A stretch of 64,000 bases of DNA from Telopea speciosissima (GCF_018873765.1 NC_057919.1:20376698-20440697); one strand, 5' to 3'. Positions 23,201-33,517 are shown, numbered from the stretch's first letter. Made by a program: numbers and translations. The notes: generated from the sequence alone by a model not told the origin.

Positions 23201-25435
23201 AAGTAGGTGTAGCTTTTATTTAGAAGTCTCAATTTTGTTAAGTTTCTATTTCAGTCTTTTGTTTCCTTTTAGTTAGATTTACTTTCTATTTTCATGTGGT
23301 TTCTATTTTGTGAAGCTTAGGCCAAGCTATAACTAGGCCCCATAAGTTGTACTCGAAGTAAGACATGATTAATGGAATTTCTATTGCTTGCTTTCAAGTG
23401 TCTGAGAAGACTTCTGTTCAACAGCTGAGATAGCTGTCGGTGAGAGGCCGAAGGCTGAGATAGCCTACTACCTATTCCCCCTTTCTTCTCTATATCCTCT
23501 TCTTCTTTCATATGTAAACAGAAAATAAAAAGCAATAAAAGTTTCAGTTATTCAATTTTTTCATCCTTATTGTGTTGATCCTGGCTGCAATCGATCTCCC
23601 GCTAGTTTCCCTGCTTCGAGGTCGACTTATAGGCTGGTCAAAACTGGTCAAAATTGGTCGAAACTTGGTATTTTTCGGTTGAAACTAGTCTAAACTACGA
23701 AATGTGAGAAATATGGTCAAAACCTGACTTGCACCCCAAAAAACAAAAAACGTGAACTTTTGTCTTAGGGAGTAGCTGTGTTGTACCTTGCCGGGTACTA
23801 TGTAGTATAGCAAGTCAATATAATTTATATCATACTGCTCTAAGGATGAACAAGTATTCTTAGGTAAATTCATTCTTTCCCCTACACAAGTCCACCGGTT
23901 TATTTTAAAGATGTAAACCATAGTCGTCAAGGTGCCTAGGGCGCTGGAGGGCCACCAAAGTGCTTAAGCGACAAGACACCTGCCTAGGCGCCCTAGTATT
24001 TTTGTTTGTTAAGGCAAGAATCAAAAGGGCACTCTTAACATATTGTATAAACAGCAAATAAAGGTGAGAGGGAAAGCAACAGCAAATAAATAAAGTTTGA
24101 AAAACACTTTGGACCTTTGGTTGGTGGACCAAGGCGTCCAAGGCGTCACCCAGTTGGTCAAAGAGGTCAACTTACCTACATCCAATAAGCCATGACATCG
24201 CCTTGGCACCCTGAAGGTGCCTGGATGCCTTGAAAACTATGATGTAAACTACAAATGGTTCCAAGCAATTTTGAAAACAAAAATATATTGTTGCCAATGT
24301 GGTTCTGTTATTTTAATCTACTAATGTTATTTATTATTATGCCAAAAGTTGATATGGGTTTTGGTATGAAATGAAAATTTTGAACATTAAATGTTTGAGG
24401 TAGGTATAACATTATCATAAATTTTTATAAGAGGAACTTTTGAAATTAAAATTCAGTATCTTGGGCAGGGGATGTAATTCATGAGGGGATGAGTAAGCAT
24501 GACTAGGAAGAGAAAATGCAATATATTTTCTTAGAAAGAGAACTTCACCTTAATTTTAAAAGGGTAATGCTAGGACCCCGGATCAACTAGCTAAAAGGAA
24601 ACCCCACCCCTACCCCCACCCCCAAAAAAAAAAAATACTTACACCAAATTGTATCCCCCTATTTGTTTCCCTCATTTTTTCAGGAAATTTTGACCCATGA
24701 TGTCAACCCAAAGTGGGGATCCTCGAGATGCTGACCCTGCCCCCCTCCCCCCCAGACACTCTTTAAAAAAAAAGCCTCTGGACAACAGTATCCTAAGCTT
24801 AATGCTTATGTTATTAGCATTGTTGGAGATGCTGGATAGAGGCTCAAGCTGAAGAGTCGGAGAACTCCACCCTAACCCTACTAAGGCTGGTTTTTTTTGC
24901 CTTCCCCTAACTGAATCCAAGGAAAGAGCCTTATCAATTCAACCATGGATCAGTTTGGGCCAGTTGAGCTCAGATGGAGCATACCTAAGTTGCGCCATGA
25001 AGACTACTGGGAAAGCAGTTCAATAGGTGATCTCACTTTTCAGTCATCGTTTCCATTAACCGAGAACTTGGCCACTGTTACAGAAACATGTAAAAGTCAA
25101 CTGATTGTGATAAGCTATTAGTGTAAATCATGTTTACTCTTATCCACAGTAGCCATCATTCTTTTGCAATTCTTCTGACATTAATTCTTACTGCTCATAG
25201 ATGGATAATTGATTCTCCGTTGGAGATTACTGTGCCTGCGAAGCATACACCTTGGCCAGATGCACCTCCAGAATTCATGTCTGGTGAAAAAGTAGGTGGC
25301 ACCCAAGAGCACATGGAGAAGCATACCACGAAGACTGGTCGAGTTTCCAGGCCAAAACATGGCCGTCATAAGAAGAAGCGTGAATCGAGGATAACAGATA
25401 CACAGGTTTCCCAGAGGCGGAGTGCAGAAACGTGA
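17202..25435 (+). CDS. IRX14: GT43 glycosyltransferase of xylan synthesis, IRX14 type
   Basis: Predicted Golgi type II membrane enzyme of the xylan synthase complex, which elongates the beta-1,4-xylan backbone of secondary walls; activity is inferred from family GT43. Exons: 17202-17971, 18054-18602, 25201-25435. Phases join cleanly, giving 517 aa against 525 for the Arabidopsis protein. A short basic N-terminus (MKLSVLQQNCNTRRNNSFR) precedes a membrane anchor at residues 37-67. Then come a Ser/Thr-rich stem, the RHGIRIRPWPHP-like block (here VVVGRHGILIRPWPHPDP), the nucleotide-sugar motif FADDSNMH (270-277), LEWSGFVLNSR (363-373, candidate catalytic Glu), and WWLRVEARADSKFPPGW across the last splice site. 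The C-terminus is Lys/Arg-rich. Intron 1 is 82 bp; intron 2 is 6.6 kb and full of repeats. It appears intact. IRX14-like paralogues cannot be excluded as the closest match. Confidence 0.93.
18904..19083 (+). mobile_element. tRNA-derived SINE, Au family type
   Basis: Starts aagagggcgggccttggtgc and runs through a box A-like and box B-like (cgagttctagtc) RNA polymerase III promoter, then cagcctctctgtgaaagcag, agaccccgcagtggcgggag and a cactgggtac tail ending in a T run. It is flanked by the exact 12-bp duplication ctgaaaattcac (18892-18903 and 19084-19095). This matches what I know of the widespread plant Au SINE. It sits in IRX14 intron 2 in the sense orientation. Confidence 0.85.
20498..20645. 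mobile_element. Truncated hAT-like MITE, catagttgtca family
   Basis: The left end catagttatcatgggg and inner words (caacccaaggcattgg, caaggcaaccaagg) match the elements at 23919 and 51973. The right inverted end is missing and no target duplication remains. It abuts the minus-strand LTR copy at about 20646, so its right end was probably lost there. Confidence 0.55.
20646..21569 (-). repeat. LTR copy, minus strand, truncated, with nested SINE
   Basis: On the minus strand this begins TGATGTAGATCACAAGTCC, as does the solo LTR at 22785-23629. It follows that LTR through the gttcacatgaacagt segment and the cttaggc / gagatagc region near its end, but the last ~150 bp are missing. A SINE is inserted at 20941-21155. 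Related to but divergent from the 22785 copy. Confidence 0.65.
20941..21155 (+). mobile_element. tRNA-derived SINE inside an LTR
   Basis: Bounded by the exact 10-bp duplication gacaatggca (20931-20940 and 21156-21165) and ending in an A-rich tail. It has a box A-like tagcgcactgg and a box B-like ggatcgattctt, as in polymerase III-driven SINEs. Between them and the tail lie GT-rich and C-rich tracts. No family name is assigned. Confidence 0.65.
22584..23735. mobile_element. gtcgaaac-rich repeat interrupted by a solo LTR
   Basis: Two flanks (22584-22784 and 23635-23735) share the words ggtcgaaac, ggtcaaaac and actggtc, and start with caaggttctaaatcttgg, as does the hAT-like element at 55826. 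The solo LTR at 22785-23629 splits them. The right edge is unclear and no outer target duplication was found. Confidence 0.45.
22785..23629 (+). mobile_element. Solo LTR, 845 bp
   Basis: Begins tgatgtagatcacaagtcc and ends cgactta, flanked by the 5-bp duplication taggc (22780-22784 and 23630-23634). It contains a polyadenylation-like stretch (aaataaaaagcaataaaag) near 23525. There is no internal retroelement domain beside it. A divergent inverted copy lies at 20646-21569 in the same intron. Confidence 0.7.
23919..24241. mobile_element. hAT-like MITE, catagttgtcaagg family, 323 bp
   Basis: The left end is catagtcgtcaaggtgcc. The right end, ccttgaaaactatg, is its inverted partner. The 8-bp duplication atgtaaac is exact (23911-23918 and 24242-24249). 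The interior has repeated aaggcg/gcgcc words. Same family as 51973-52062 and the truncated 20498 copy. Confidence 0.85.
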
Positions 25436-26193
25436 AGCCCATTTGTTGTAAGATCCAAGAAACACTCACCTGATGTTGAGACCACAGGTCTTCTGCTTCA
25501 CAACAATCAATAGAGCAGGTGGTGTTGCTGGTATTGGAAAGCATTTCTTACAGTGGGTCAGTTGATGTAGCAAAACTTCAGCTTTCCTTTCAATTAGTTC
25601 GAAGGTTCTTTCCTTTCATTTGGTTGAGTGTTGATATTCTGGTCTTTTGAAAGAGGTTGGTTGACCAACATCCACTGCATCCCTGTTCCAGAGTACTGTG
25701 TCAATATGCTTTGAATTTTATACAGAACTCTGAAATAGAAATCCTTGCGTCTGTTCAGTGCAGAATTTTTTTTTAGAAATTGATACCAAATGTAATAAAA
25801 ACATGTTTTTTATTTTTATTTTATAGAAGGTCGTTGTAATCCTACTTTAAGCTGTACAAAACTCATTCTGCAAGGACGAATCAAAATGTAGATGTTGGAA
25901 TCCAGTAGGAATGTAATGAGAGAAGGGTTTGCCTTCACAATTGATTTGGTTTCCTAAATGACTGGTAATTGGTGGGGCTGACCAGAGAACCATTGATCTC
26001 AGGAGCAGAATTTCATTCTTGTGTTGAATTCTGGTTTTACAAGTTTCAGTGAAAAACAGTGGAACGCATTTTCCATGCTTACATGTTATATTACTACCCT
26101 AACATGAAGATAACCTGTGCATTTGGGAGCATTAGTTATTGTTGGTTTTAAATGAATTAAAAAAAAAAAAAAACGATTTACAAGGGACGTAGG
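25436..26193. other. IRX14 3' UTR and downstream spacer
   Basis: Follows the stop codon. A candidate polyadenylation signal aataaa lies at 25794-25799. The transcript end cannot be fixed. An A run at 26160-26173 precedes the next element. Confidence 0.5.
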
Positions 26194-26577
26194 TAGGGCT
26201 GTAAATGGATAACCGAAAATCCGAATTCGATCTACATCCGTATCCGTTTAGGAACATCCGTATTTGATTAGAGATATTTGGAAAAAAATCCGAATACTCC
26301 AATAAAAATCCAAATCCGAATACTTAATTATAAAAAATTAAGTAAATAACGATCTTGAGGGTTTTTGAAGATTCAACAGGTTCTAGAATATGAGGAGAAG
26401 AGAATCATGATCTAAATCTATGGATTGAGAGTGAATTGTATCCACTATGGGGAGAAAGGTTCGGGTTACACAAGGTAGATGTGTAAACGGATGGTTGAAA
26501 ATCCGAATTCGATCTGCATCCGAATCCGATTACATCCGATCCGTATCCGAGTTGAATCCGATCTATTTACAGGCCTA
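26194..26577. mobile_element. hAT-like non-autonomous element, 384 bp
   Basis: Begins tagggctgtaaatgga and ends tctatttacaggccta (inverted ends). It has the exact 8-bp duplication gacgtagg (26186-26193 and 26578-26585). The interior consists of atccgaat/ccgtatccg words, a subterminal-repeat style shared with 57198-57452. Confidence 0.85.
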
Positions 26578-27676
26578 GACGTAGGCTGTTTTTGATATGC
26601 ATTTCAGGTTGATTTTGCATTCTCGAACGATAAAAACAGTTGGAATGCATACTTATCTTTTGGTTTTACCTAGATCTCCATCCTCCGCATAAATCAGACC
26701 TGCAACTTCCCGGTGTTTGTTTCTGTTTTTTGGGTATAGTCCCGATGTTTGTTTCATGCAAAGGCGAAGGAGTGGGAAAACTTTATGTGAGCGTGAACTA
26801 CTTAAGAGCAGGAAAGATTTCTATAGGTTCTTTTAATAAATTGCTTGGTGGGGAGTTTCACCTTCTTTGATAAAAAAAAAAATGTGACTTACAAGGGTAG
26901 AGACCCTTGAGAGGAGAACTACTCTACACTTCTTGGCTTTGGAGGTTCGGGGTTTATTTTTCACATATGCGTGCGTACTGTGCTGATTGGCCGTGCATAT
27001 GCGTAACAAGTTCTTCTTGAAGAGACAAGTCTATGTATATACATGTACGCACAAAGGGGTGTCTCTCTTCCATTCATTATGGATAGGTGTACTCGTTTAA
27101 ACAGGTGAGTCTGAAGTATACTTTCCCTCTATAAATAGAGGCAGCAACCTGCCTTCACTCTTTTCAAAATTTGTTCAAGTGTGTGTGCAGTTCTGTGTTG
27201 TTATTGCAAGTCTTTGGCCAAACACTAAAGCACACTTCCTCTTTCAAGTCTTTAGCCAATAATGTTTTGTCAAAGTTTTTCCTTTTAAGCCCGAGCACAA
27301 CTCTACTTGAAGGGGCACAGTAGCCAAGTGCACAACTAGTAGCAGATGTCATAGAGTTGTTTCATATTGGAAGATGATTCATAAATCCTCTGTTACACTA
27401 TAGGGAGATGACGTCTACAGTCTTAAGGAGTGTTAAGTGACATGACTCAACCATTCTATGTCTTTAATGTGTACTTATTGCATTGTTCTATATAATTTTG
27501 TGACAAAAGCTATGCTGTAGGTTAAATATTGCAAAAATTATTAGCTAACTAGATACATTATTTGTCTCAATTTTAAATTATAGTTTGGGGAATTATTTCC
27601 CAAAATAATTTTATTACAATTTGAAAGTTTAATTGATACACTTTTTCTTGCTTTGTGTTTTCCCTGTCAATTCATT
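26578..27676. other. Intergenic; possible LTR-like promoter fragment
   Basis: No gene recognised. A strong TATA-type box, ctataaatagagg, lies near 27130, followed by a non-coding GT/TC-rich leader. This looks like an LTR or promoter remnant without resolvable edges. Confidence 0.35.
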
Positions 27677-27821
27677 GGGAAAAAGAACTCTGTCCGGGAG
27701 TGTGGCCTAAGCTATCAATCCCATGAGTCTATCTCTCTCCTCCCCATATGAAAAGACACCTCTGCCCCCTTGTTTTGAGGAGGAGAGATATAGACACATG
27801 GGAGACAGAAAACTGCTTCCC
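27677..27821. mobile_element. Foldback Mutator-like MITE, copy 1 (145 bp)
   Basis: Begins gggaaaaagaactctgtccg and ends gacagaaaactgcttccc. Flanked by caattcatt (27668-27676) and taattcatt (27822-27830), a 9-bp duplication with one mismatch. Nearly the whole unit is an imperfect palindrome. Inverted orientation relative to copies 2 and 3 (44798 and 50151). Confidence 0.8.
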
Positions 27822-28365
27822 TAATTCATTTTACACATCAGATGATATCTATATTGCTGAAAATTATCCTACATGAATAGTGAATTGGAAAGTTAAGTTT
27901 TACTTGATAATGTCGTATTATGTTGGAAGAGGAATATATATATATATATATATAATTTCTTACCAAAACAGAAAATCTATATCAATAAGTTCAGTTTATA
28001 TGATAATTTAATCTTTTTTTTCTCCTTTCAAATGCTATGAAGAAAAGTATTGAAGAAAACTAAGGGGGCAAAAATTTAGACAAAACTAGGTGTGTTTCTT
28101 TTTTCTTTTTTATTTGTATGCTAAGCCAAATCCAAGTCTTCATTGGAAAATATAGTATGCCTCTGGTCATTTGTCCAACCTAAACCTAGGGTCCAGAATT
28201 TTTTTCGCAACAAATTCTTTATTACGTTAGTACATGACCTTTTTCCTTTCAAAAAGTTGTTACTTTTAATTCGAATTTTTATTTTTTGCGTTTTTTTTCT
28301 TATGGCCTATGCATTTTTTATTTGTTAGGAAAAACAAACATTTTTCTACCTATATACAAATTTAA
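27822..28365. other. Intergenic, nothing recognised
   Basis: AT-rich, with a (TA)n run at about 27936-27953. No gene seen. Confidence 0.5.
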
Positions 28366-28668
28366 TGGAGATGCATATTCTACGACTTGTCCCAAGTATG
28401 ACTTCGGGCAGAGCTTACTGGAGGTCAAGGATCTATGTCTCAGATCCCATTTAGTTAAGATTCTCCTGACGAGTTGGGCTATGCGTATTTCCTCTTACTA
28501 TCATTCATCTTTCATTTTTCTATTTATTTTCCATTTTTCTCTCATCTCTTTCCCTCCCCCAGCCCCCCTTTTTGTTTGGGATAAAAATATGTTTTCTATA
28601 TATATTTTTGTTTGGATCCATGTAGCCGACCCCATTAAGTTGGGATAAGGCTGAGTTTGTTATTGTTG
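28366..28668 (+). mobile_element. SINE-like element with TTG-type 3' end
   Basis: Flanked by the exact 13-bp duplication tatacaaatttaa (28353-28365 and 28669-28681). The 3' end reads ggatccatgtagccgacccc and then a gttattgttg tail, the terminus of the TTG-ended SINE class known in plants (TS-like). The 5' polymerase III boxes are not evident, so it may be 5'-altered. Confidence 0.65.
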
Positions 28669-28681
28669 TATACAAATTTAA

Positions 28682-29059
28682 GGCAGATACACAACAATCA
28701 AGTAGATACAAAACCAACAACATAGATAAATCATATCCAACCAACCACAAAAGAACACACTCGTTTTCAACCTGAAAACCCCTTCTGAGGTGAAAGGGAA
28801 AATCCATGAGATTCTAGCTAGCCTTGGAAAAATCTCCATTATGATAGTAATGGGGATACAATCTTCTTTATTTAATGTTAGAAACTACCAAGCATTAAGA
28901 GAAATATCCCTCTTAGATTAAAAATAATTCTCATCATATAAGGTGGATTCACAAGAGCACAATACTCTCACTTCAATACCACATAACAAGAGAAACTGCA
29001 ATATCTTTTGTTTTCTCTTGACAAAAAGAACAACATCACGCTTCTACGCATGTACGAGG
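28682..29059. other. Intergenic, nothing recognised
   Basis: No supported feature. Confidence 0.5.
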
Positions 29060-29416
29060 TGTTGAGGATGAATGTTCAACCACGAGGAAGAATTCAAGCA
29101 AACAACCACACACAACGCAAGGAATTTACCGTGGTTCGGCAAGGTTGCCTACATCCACCCGAAAGAACCAGAGATTTTTACTATTTCCTGAAAAACTCTT
29201 TACACTACTCTCCACCTCACAAAGTGTTCCCCTTTTCTATTTCACAGGGTTTTCCACACAGAGATAGTATATAGGGAAACCTAAAACCATAATCCCCATA
29301 CAAATTATAATTTTATCCCTTTACATGTAATTGACCCAAAACCCGTCCCAATTACAAATACAGGTCAATTACAATTATGTGGACCCGCAGAATACAAGAC
29401 ACACCCAACCCCAACA
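29060..29416 (-). repeat. 3' LTR (minus strand), 357 bp
   Basis: On the + strand it runs from tgttgaggatg to ccccaaca; on the minus strand it is preceded by the purine tract ggtggagat. It pairs with 31767-32123, which has the same length. Confidence 0.8.
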
Positions 29417-29873
29417 ATCTCCACCTTGGCTTGGATTTTGCAAGCCACCCTGAAGAAGACCGGTGTTGATGTTGACTCTGTAAACTCCGCCTTTGTCTCT
29501 ACCTTTCTCCTATGCCCAAATCGGCATGACCCACACCCCCGTCCGGGGTGTCATTGCCTGACCGCTATACCCAAACCAGCATGCCCCCCACCCCCAACCC
29601 CACCTAAGGTGTTCCGTACAGCTCATCGTCGCCGCACGATCTGATGTGGCTCCACCTCACCTATTACTGCAGCCCGCTCCGAGAGATCATCGCCACTCAC
29701 CAAATCCAAAGCGAAAATCACCTGTTTCTTTCTAGGCTTGTACTCGTTCATTTCCTGAACCACCTGCAACCTCTGTCCCCCACCTATACCTCTTGCCTGA
29801 GTTCCAATAGGAGCTCCACCTATTTCAACACTCCCTGCAAGCCTGTACAAATTACCAATCATCTAGCCTTGCA

Positions 29874-30987
29874 TCACAACAATGGCCCCTCTTGAAACCC
29901 TAAGAACTCCACCTTCAGATGAGCATCTAAAAACGAATCCAGTGTTCCCAGTGAAATCAAATTCTTCCTTAGATCTGGCGCATGCCTCACCCCAGTCAAA
30001 GTTTGCGCAACCCCATCAAACATGCGAATCCGTACAGTCCCAATCCCAACAACCTTGCTTTCCGCATTATTTGTCATTTTGACAGTACCACTTTTACATG
30101 CATGATATGTAGCAAACTGATGCCTGATTGAACACATATGAAATAGTGAGAAGGATATTTCCATCATCATTCCAAGACTCTTCCACGATACCAGTAGTGG
30201 ATGATTTATCATTCTCCTCCTCTTTCTCTTTTCTATCCTCCTTATGCCTTGGCTAATTCTTTTTTATATGACCCTCCTCAAATAATAACATTTTATGACC
30301 TTTAGACTTTGAGCGACCCTTGTACTTGCCAGACTCCTCTAGTCTCTCATTTGATCTGCCTCTACCTTGATCACCACCTACAACCAAGGCATTACCCTCC
30401 TCTGACACCCCATCACCGCTATTTTTTTGTCGTGTTTCATTCATCAGCAAAGTAGCAATAACTTCGTCAAGTTTGAGAGTATCCTCACTAAACAGTAATT
30501 TAGCCACAATGTGATCAAATGAAGGAGGTAGTGATGCCAACAGGAGAACTGCCTTATCCTCCTCTTCGATCTTCAAATCAAGAGCCTATAATTTCGTCAA
30601 AATCTTGTTGAACTCATCCAAGTGCACCTCAAACTTCACTCCATCTAACAATCGAAGGCCATATAACTGTTTCATAAAAAATAACCGATTTGTCAACGAC
30701 TTGGACTTGTACCTGCTCTCCAACTTTGCCCAGACTTCCTCTAGATCCCCCAATCCGATGACCTCATGAAGAGTGTTATCTGCAAGATACAACTGGATCG
30801 TGCTGCTTGCCAAATCCCTCAACTCTTGCCACTCATCATCCTTCATCTTCTGCGACTTTTCTGATTTCTTCCTGAGAGCCTTGGCCGTCCCCTCCTGCGT
30901 AAGAATATTCTTCACCCGTTGTTGTCATAAGGTGAAATCGTTATGTCCATTGAAGCGTTTAATGGAGAAGCTTGAACTCTTCATCGC
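29874..30987 (-). pseudogene. Copia gag (and start of protease region), broken
   Basis: Minus-strand gag that starts with the typical FNGHNDFTL segment near 30930 and continues through LEEVWAKLESRYKSKSLTNR and LLASLPPSFDHIV to a Lys/Arg-rich zinc-knuckle region. It ends with VRHAPDLRKNLISLGTLD, which lies between gag and integrase in copia polyproteins. At least three in-frame interruptions are visible, at about 30925, 30586 and 30250. It is not a functional gene. Confidence 0.8.
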
Positions 30988-31766
30988 CATCCGATTTACC
31001 TGATATGTGCCTTCCGTACCTACCATCAACCTGAACAAACTGAATATTTGTTGATCTCTGCATGAACCCACAAGATCTATACCAATGGACCGGAATTTGT
31101 CCGATCCGTCACTTCCACTAAATCTGGAACGTCGAAAAACCTTAGGAACACCCGACCCCCCGTACCACACTCCCTGTACAAAATTTGATTTTCCTGTATA
31201 GAATCAAACTGGTACGACATCGGCTCAATAAAAAACTTTTTTTTTTTTCTTTTCTTCACTGAACCCGTTCTCTGGTTCCTCCTCCTTCTTCAACGTCCTT
31301 TCTCAGTTTTTTTTCTTTACTTTCCAGAGTAATCATTACTCTTTTTAAAACAAAAATTTTACACAAAACCTCCTCTGTTTCTTCAAAACCAATCTTGCAC
31401 CTTGTGCAACCTTTTTTATTTTTTATCCAGTTAACTATGATTTGTTTACTAAAAACAAAAGCAAAAACAGTAAACGAACACACCTTAGATCCATCCGTCG
31501 GTTCAGTAAACAAATGATGTTGCTTACATTGCGTTGCACATTTCTCTGCCATACACAACCCGCAAACCTTCACTTGAATTCACCACGGATCTAAATTTTT
31601 TTTTTCTCGAAAACAAATCAAACAAACACCACGATCTGATTTCTTCATAGAATCGTACCTTCAATTTGCACTTCGAAAAACTTCTTCCTCTCCTTGTGCA
31701 CCGTTCTTCTCCTAAATCTCCTTGTACCTCCTACGATGATCCACCGAACTTGGCTCTGATACCACT

Positions 31767-32123
31767 TGTTAGAGACGAATGGACAACCACGAGAAAGAAT
31801 TCAAGCAAACAACCACACACAATGCAAGGAATTTATCGTGGTTTGGCAAGGTTGCCTACATCCACCCGAGAGAACCAAAGATTTTTATTATTTTCTAAAA
31901 AAACTCTCTACACCACTCTTCACCTCATAAAGTGTTTCCATTTGCTTGTTCACAGGGTTTTCCACATAGAGACAATATATAGGGAATCCAAAACCCTAAT
32001 CCCCACATAATTACAATGTTACCCCCTTTACATGTAATTGACCAAAAACTCATCCCAATTACAAATACAGACCAATTACAATTATGTGGACCCGTAGAAT
32101 ACAAGACACACCCAAGCCAAACA
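31767..32123 (-). repeat. 5' LTR (minus strand), 357 bp
   Basis: Runs from tgttagagacg to gccaaaca on the + strand. It is collinear with 29060-29416, with scattered substitutions, and adjoins the primer-binding site at 31752-31764. Confidence 0.8.
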
Positions 32124-32127
32124 ATAC

Positions 32128-32740
32128 TTGTTAGGGACTTGGGTAGAACTCATCCTCAAAAGCTAGTCATTAAGGAGAGGGTGCCCAAGTACCTATTAAC
32201 CTACATACATCCCCGTTCATATCCGATGTGAGACTATTCTTTGCCTACCTCGTTGAATCCCTATAATCTTCCCCTCCACGTGAGAGCTACCAAGATCTTC
32301 CCCATCTCCCCCTCCTCACCGGATCATCCGAGATCACACCAGGTTCCCACACCTTGGCTTACCTTGGCCCTGCCATAACCTTAGCTCTAATACCACTTGT
32401 TAGGGACATGGGTAGAACTCATCCTCAAAAGCTAGACGTTAAGGATAGGGTGCCCAAGTACCTATTAACCCTCCCACATCCCCATTCATATCCAATGTGG
32501 GACTATTTTTCGTCTACTGCGTGGAATCCCCATACGAGGAACACTCCTACAAGTGTCTACATCTTTCTATCACAAAGACCTTCACTCTTTAAAGAGGCTA
32601 GATCTCTTTGTGGTTTACCCTCACAAAGAACTCATTTCTATGGCTCTACCATATCTCTCCACTCATTGAAGGAATAAAAGAGAGAGAAAAACAAACATCT
32701 CACTAACTCACAATCTCCCTCACCTTATTTATATAAAAGG
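32128..32740 (-). repeat. Duplicated LTR end with tRNA-Met-like primer site
   Basis: A ~140-bp segment starting tgttaggga(c) and containing gtagaactcatcctcaaaag occurs at 32128 and again at 32398. Just before the second copy, agctctaatacca (about 32384-32396) is a degenerate initiator-Met primer-binding site on the minus strand. It is probably the remains of a second LTR element inserted beside the 29060-32123 element. Outer boundaries are not resolved. Confidence 0.5.
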
Positions 32741-33193
32741 AAAATTTATATTTACCACCCTTAAAAATTTTCATTTTATGTCCGTACCCCTGAGTGCTAA
32801 CTCTGTTAGTTTTGGAAGAAAATGGCAATTTTACCCTTTCTTAATTCGTAAAGAAAAAAGTTTTTTTAATTAAAAGAATTAGTAATCGGAGAGGGAATAT
32901 TCCCTCTCATTCTTCCCCAAATCGTGAAACAGAATAGGAAAAAACCCACTTAGGATTTGAAAACATGATCGCAGAGGAGGCCATAACAGGGGCCGACGAC
33001 CAAGGAAGACACCGAAGAATGTCCCCCGTCCTTTGACCACCACGATGCTGGCCTCAAATACCGGTAAAACAACCGATTACCATGAATGAAGGCAACACCC
33101 TTTTAGGGTTTCAAAAACTCCACTGCCGCCTCTTCACTGCCGCCTCTTATGGCGGCCAAATTAGAGGCTGGTGGCATTGGAAATTACCGACGA
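32741..33193. other. Intergenic next to NHL-like pseudogene
   Basis: No gene recognised. cactgccgcctctt is directly repeated at 33120-33147. It may include decayed coding sequence of the neighbouring pseudogene, but I could not align it. Confidence 0.4.
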
Positions 33194-33517
33194 TCAACAT
33201 GCTGGGTTTGATAGGTCGGAAAAGAGCATCATCAGTCCTTTGGACTTGTTGGAATTCTCGATTATGAAAGCGATGACTACGGTGGCGGTGGCAGTGGTGG
33301 TGGTGGTGTTTAGGGCAGAGACATAGAAGTTTTGGATGTAGGTGGGTGGGGAAGGACGCAAGCTCAACCACAAGAAGAGAGCGGTGAGCCCTACTGACAG
33401 AATGAAGCTCAGGCAACACGTGCAACAGCTTAGACTCGAACATTGATTTGAGCCTTGACCGATTGAAATGCTTTTGGATATTGTGAGAATTTTAACTTCC
33501 GTTTTGGCTTGTTCCAT
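33194..33517 (-). pseudogene. NDR1/HIN1-like (LEA2) protein fragment
   Basis: A 107-residue minus-strand frame. From residue about 28 it contains SLSCCTCCLSFILSVGLTAL, FLWLSLRPSPPTYIQNFYV and SALNTT, then VVIAFIIENSNKSKG. This is the cytosol/membrane-anchor and first LEA2 strand signature of NHL proteins, which act at the plasma membrane in defence or stress responses. The usual continuation (YDDLN and the remainder of the ~200-residue protein) is lost at a stop; a trace (IVGNF) persists in another frame around 33147-33200. The upstream residues do not resemble an NHL N-terminus. Best read as a truncated, frameshifted copy. Confidence 0.5.

Larger units (their letters stand above)
18603..25200 (+). 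other. IRX14 intron 2 (6.6 kb)
   Basis: Begins gtaaga after ...CCAGG and ends ctcatag before the exon encoding WIIDSPLEIT. It holds an Au-type SINE, a tRNA-type SINE, two hAT-like MITEs of one family, and two related LTR copies in opposite orientation. Other stretches (19100-20490, 21575-22580, 24250-25200) show no bounded feature. Confidence 0.9.
29060..32123 (-). mobile_element. Gag-only copia-type LTR element
   Basis: Two 357-bp LTRs flank 2350 bp of internal sequence. On the minus strand, the 5' LTR is followed after two bases by TGGTATCAGAGCC (31764-31752), the initiator-tRNA-Met primer-binding site. A purine tract precedes the 3' LTR. The interior encodes a broken gag and a protease-like remnant only; integrase, RT and RNase H are absent. 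It would depend on a partner element for mobility. No matching 5-bp target duplication was found. Confidence 0.8.

Noticed and set aside
25130-25200. Coding extension before IRX14 exon 3
   Set aside because: The frame is open upstream of 25201, but the phase and family sequence (FPPG|WIIDSPLE) need the tag acceptor at 25198-25200.
28286-28648. 120-codon + strand ORF
   Set aside because: It overlaps the SINE-like unit 28366-28668 and is low-complexity Phe-rich.
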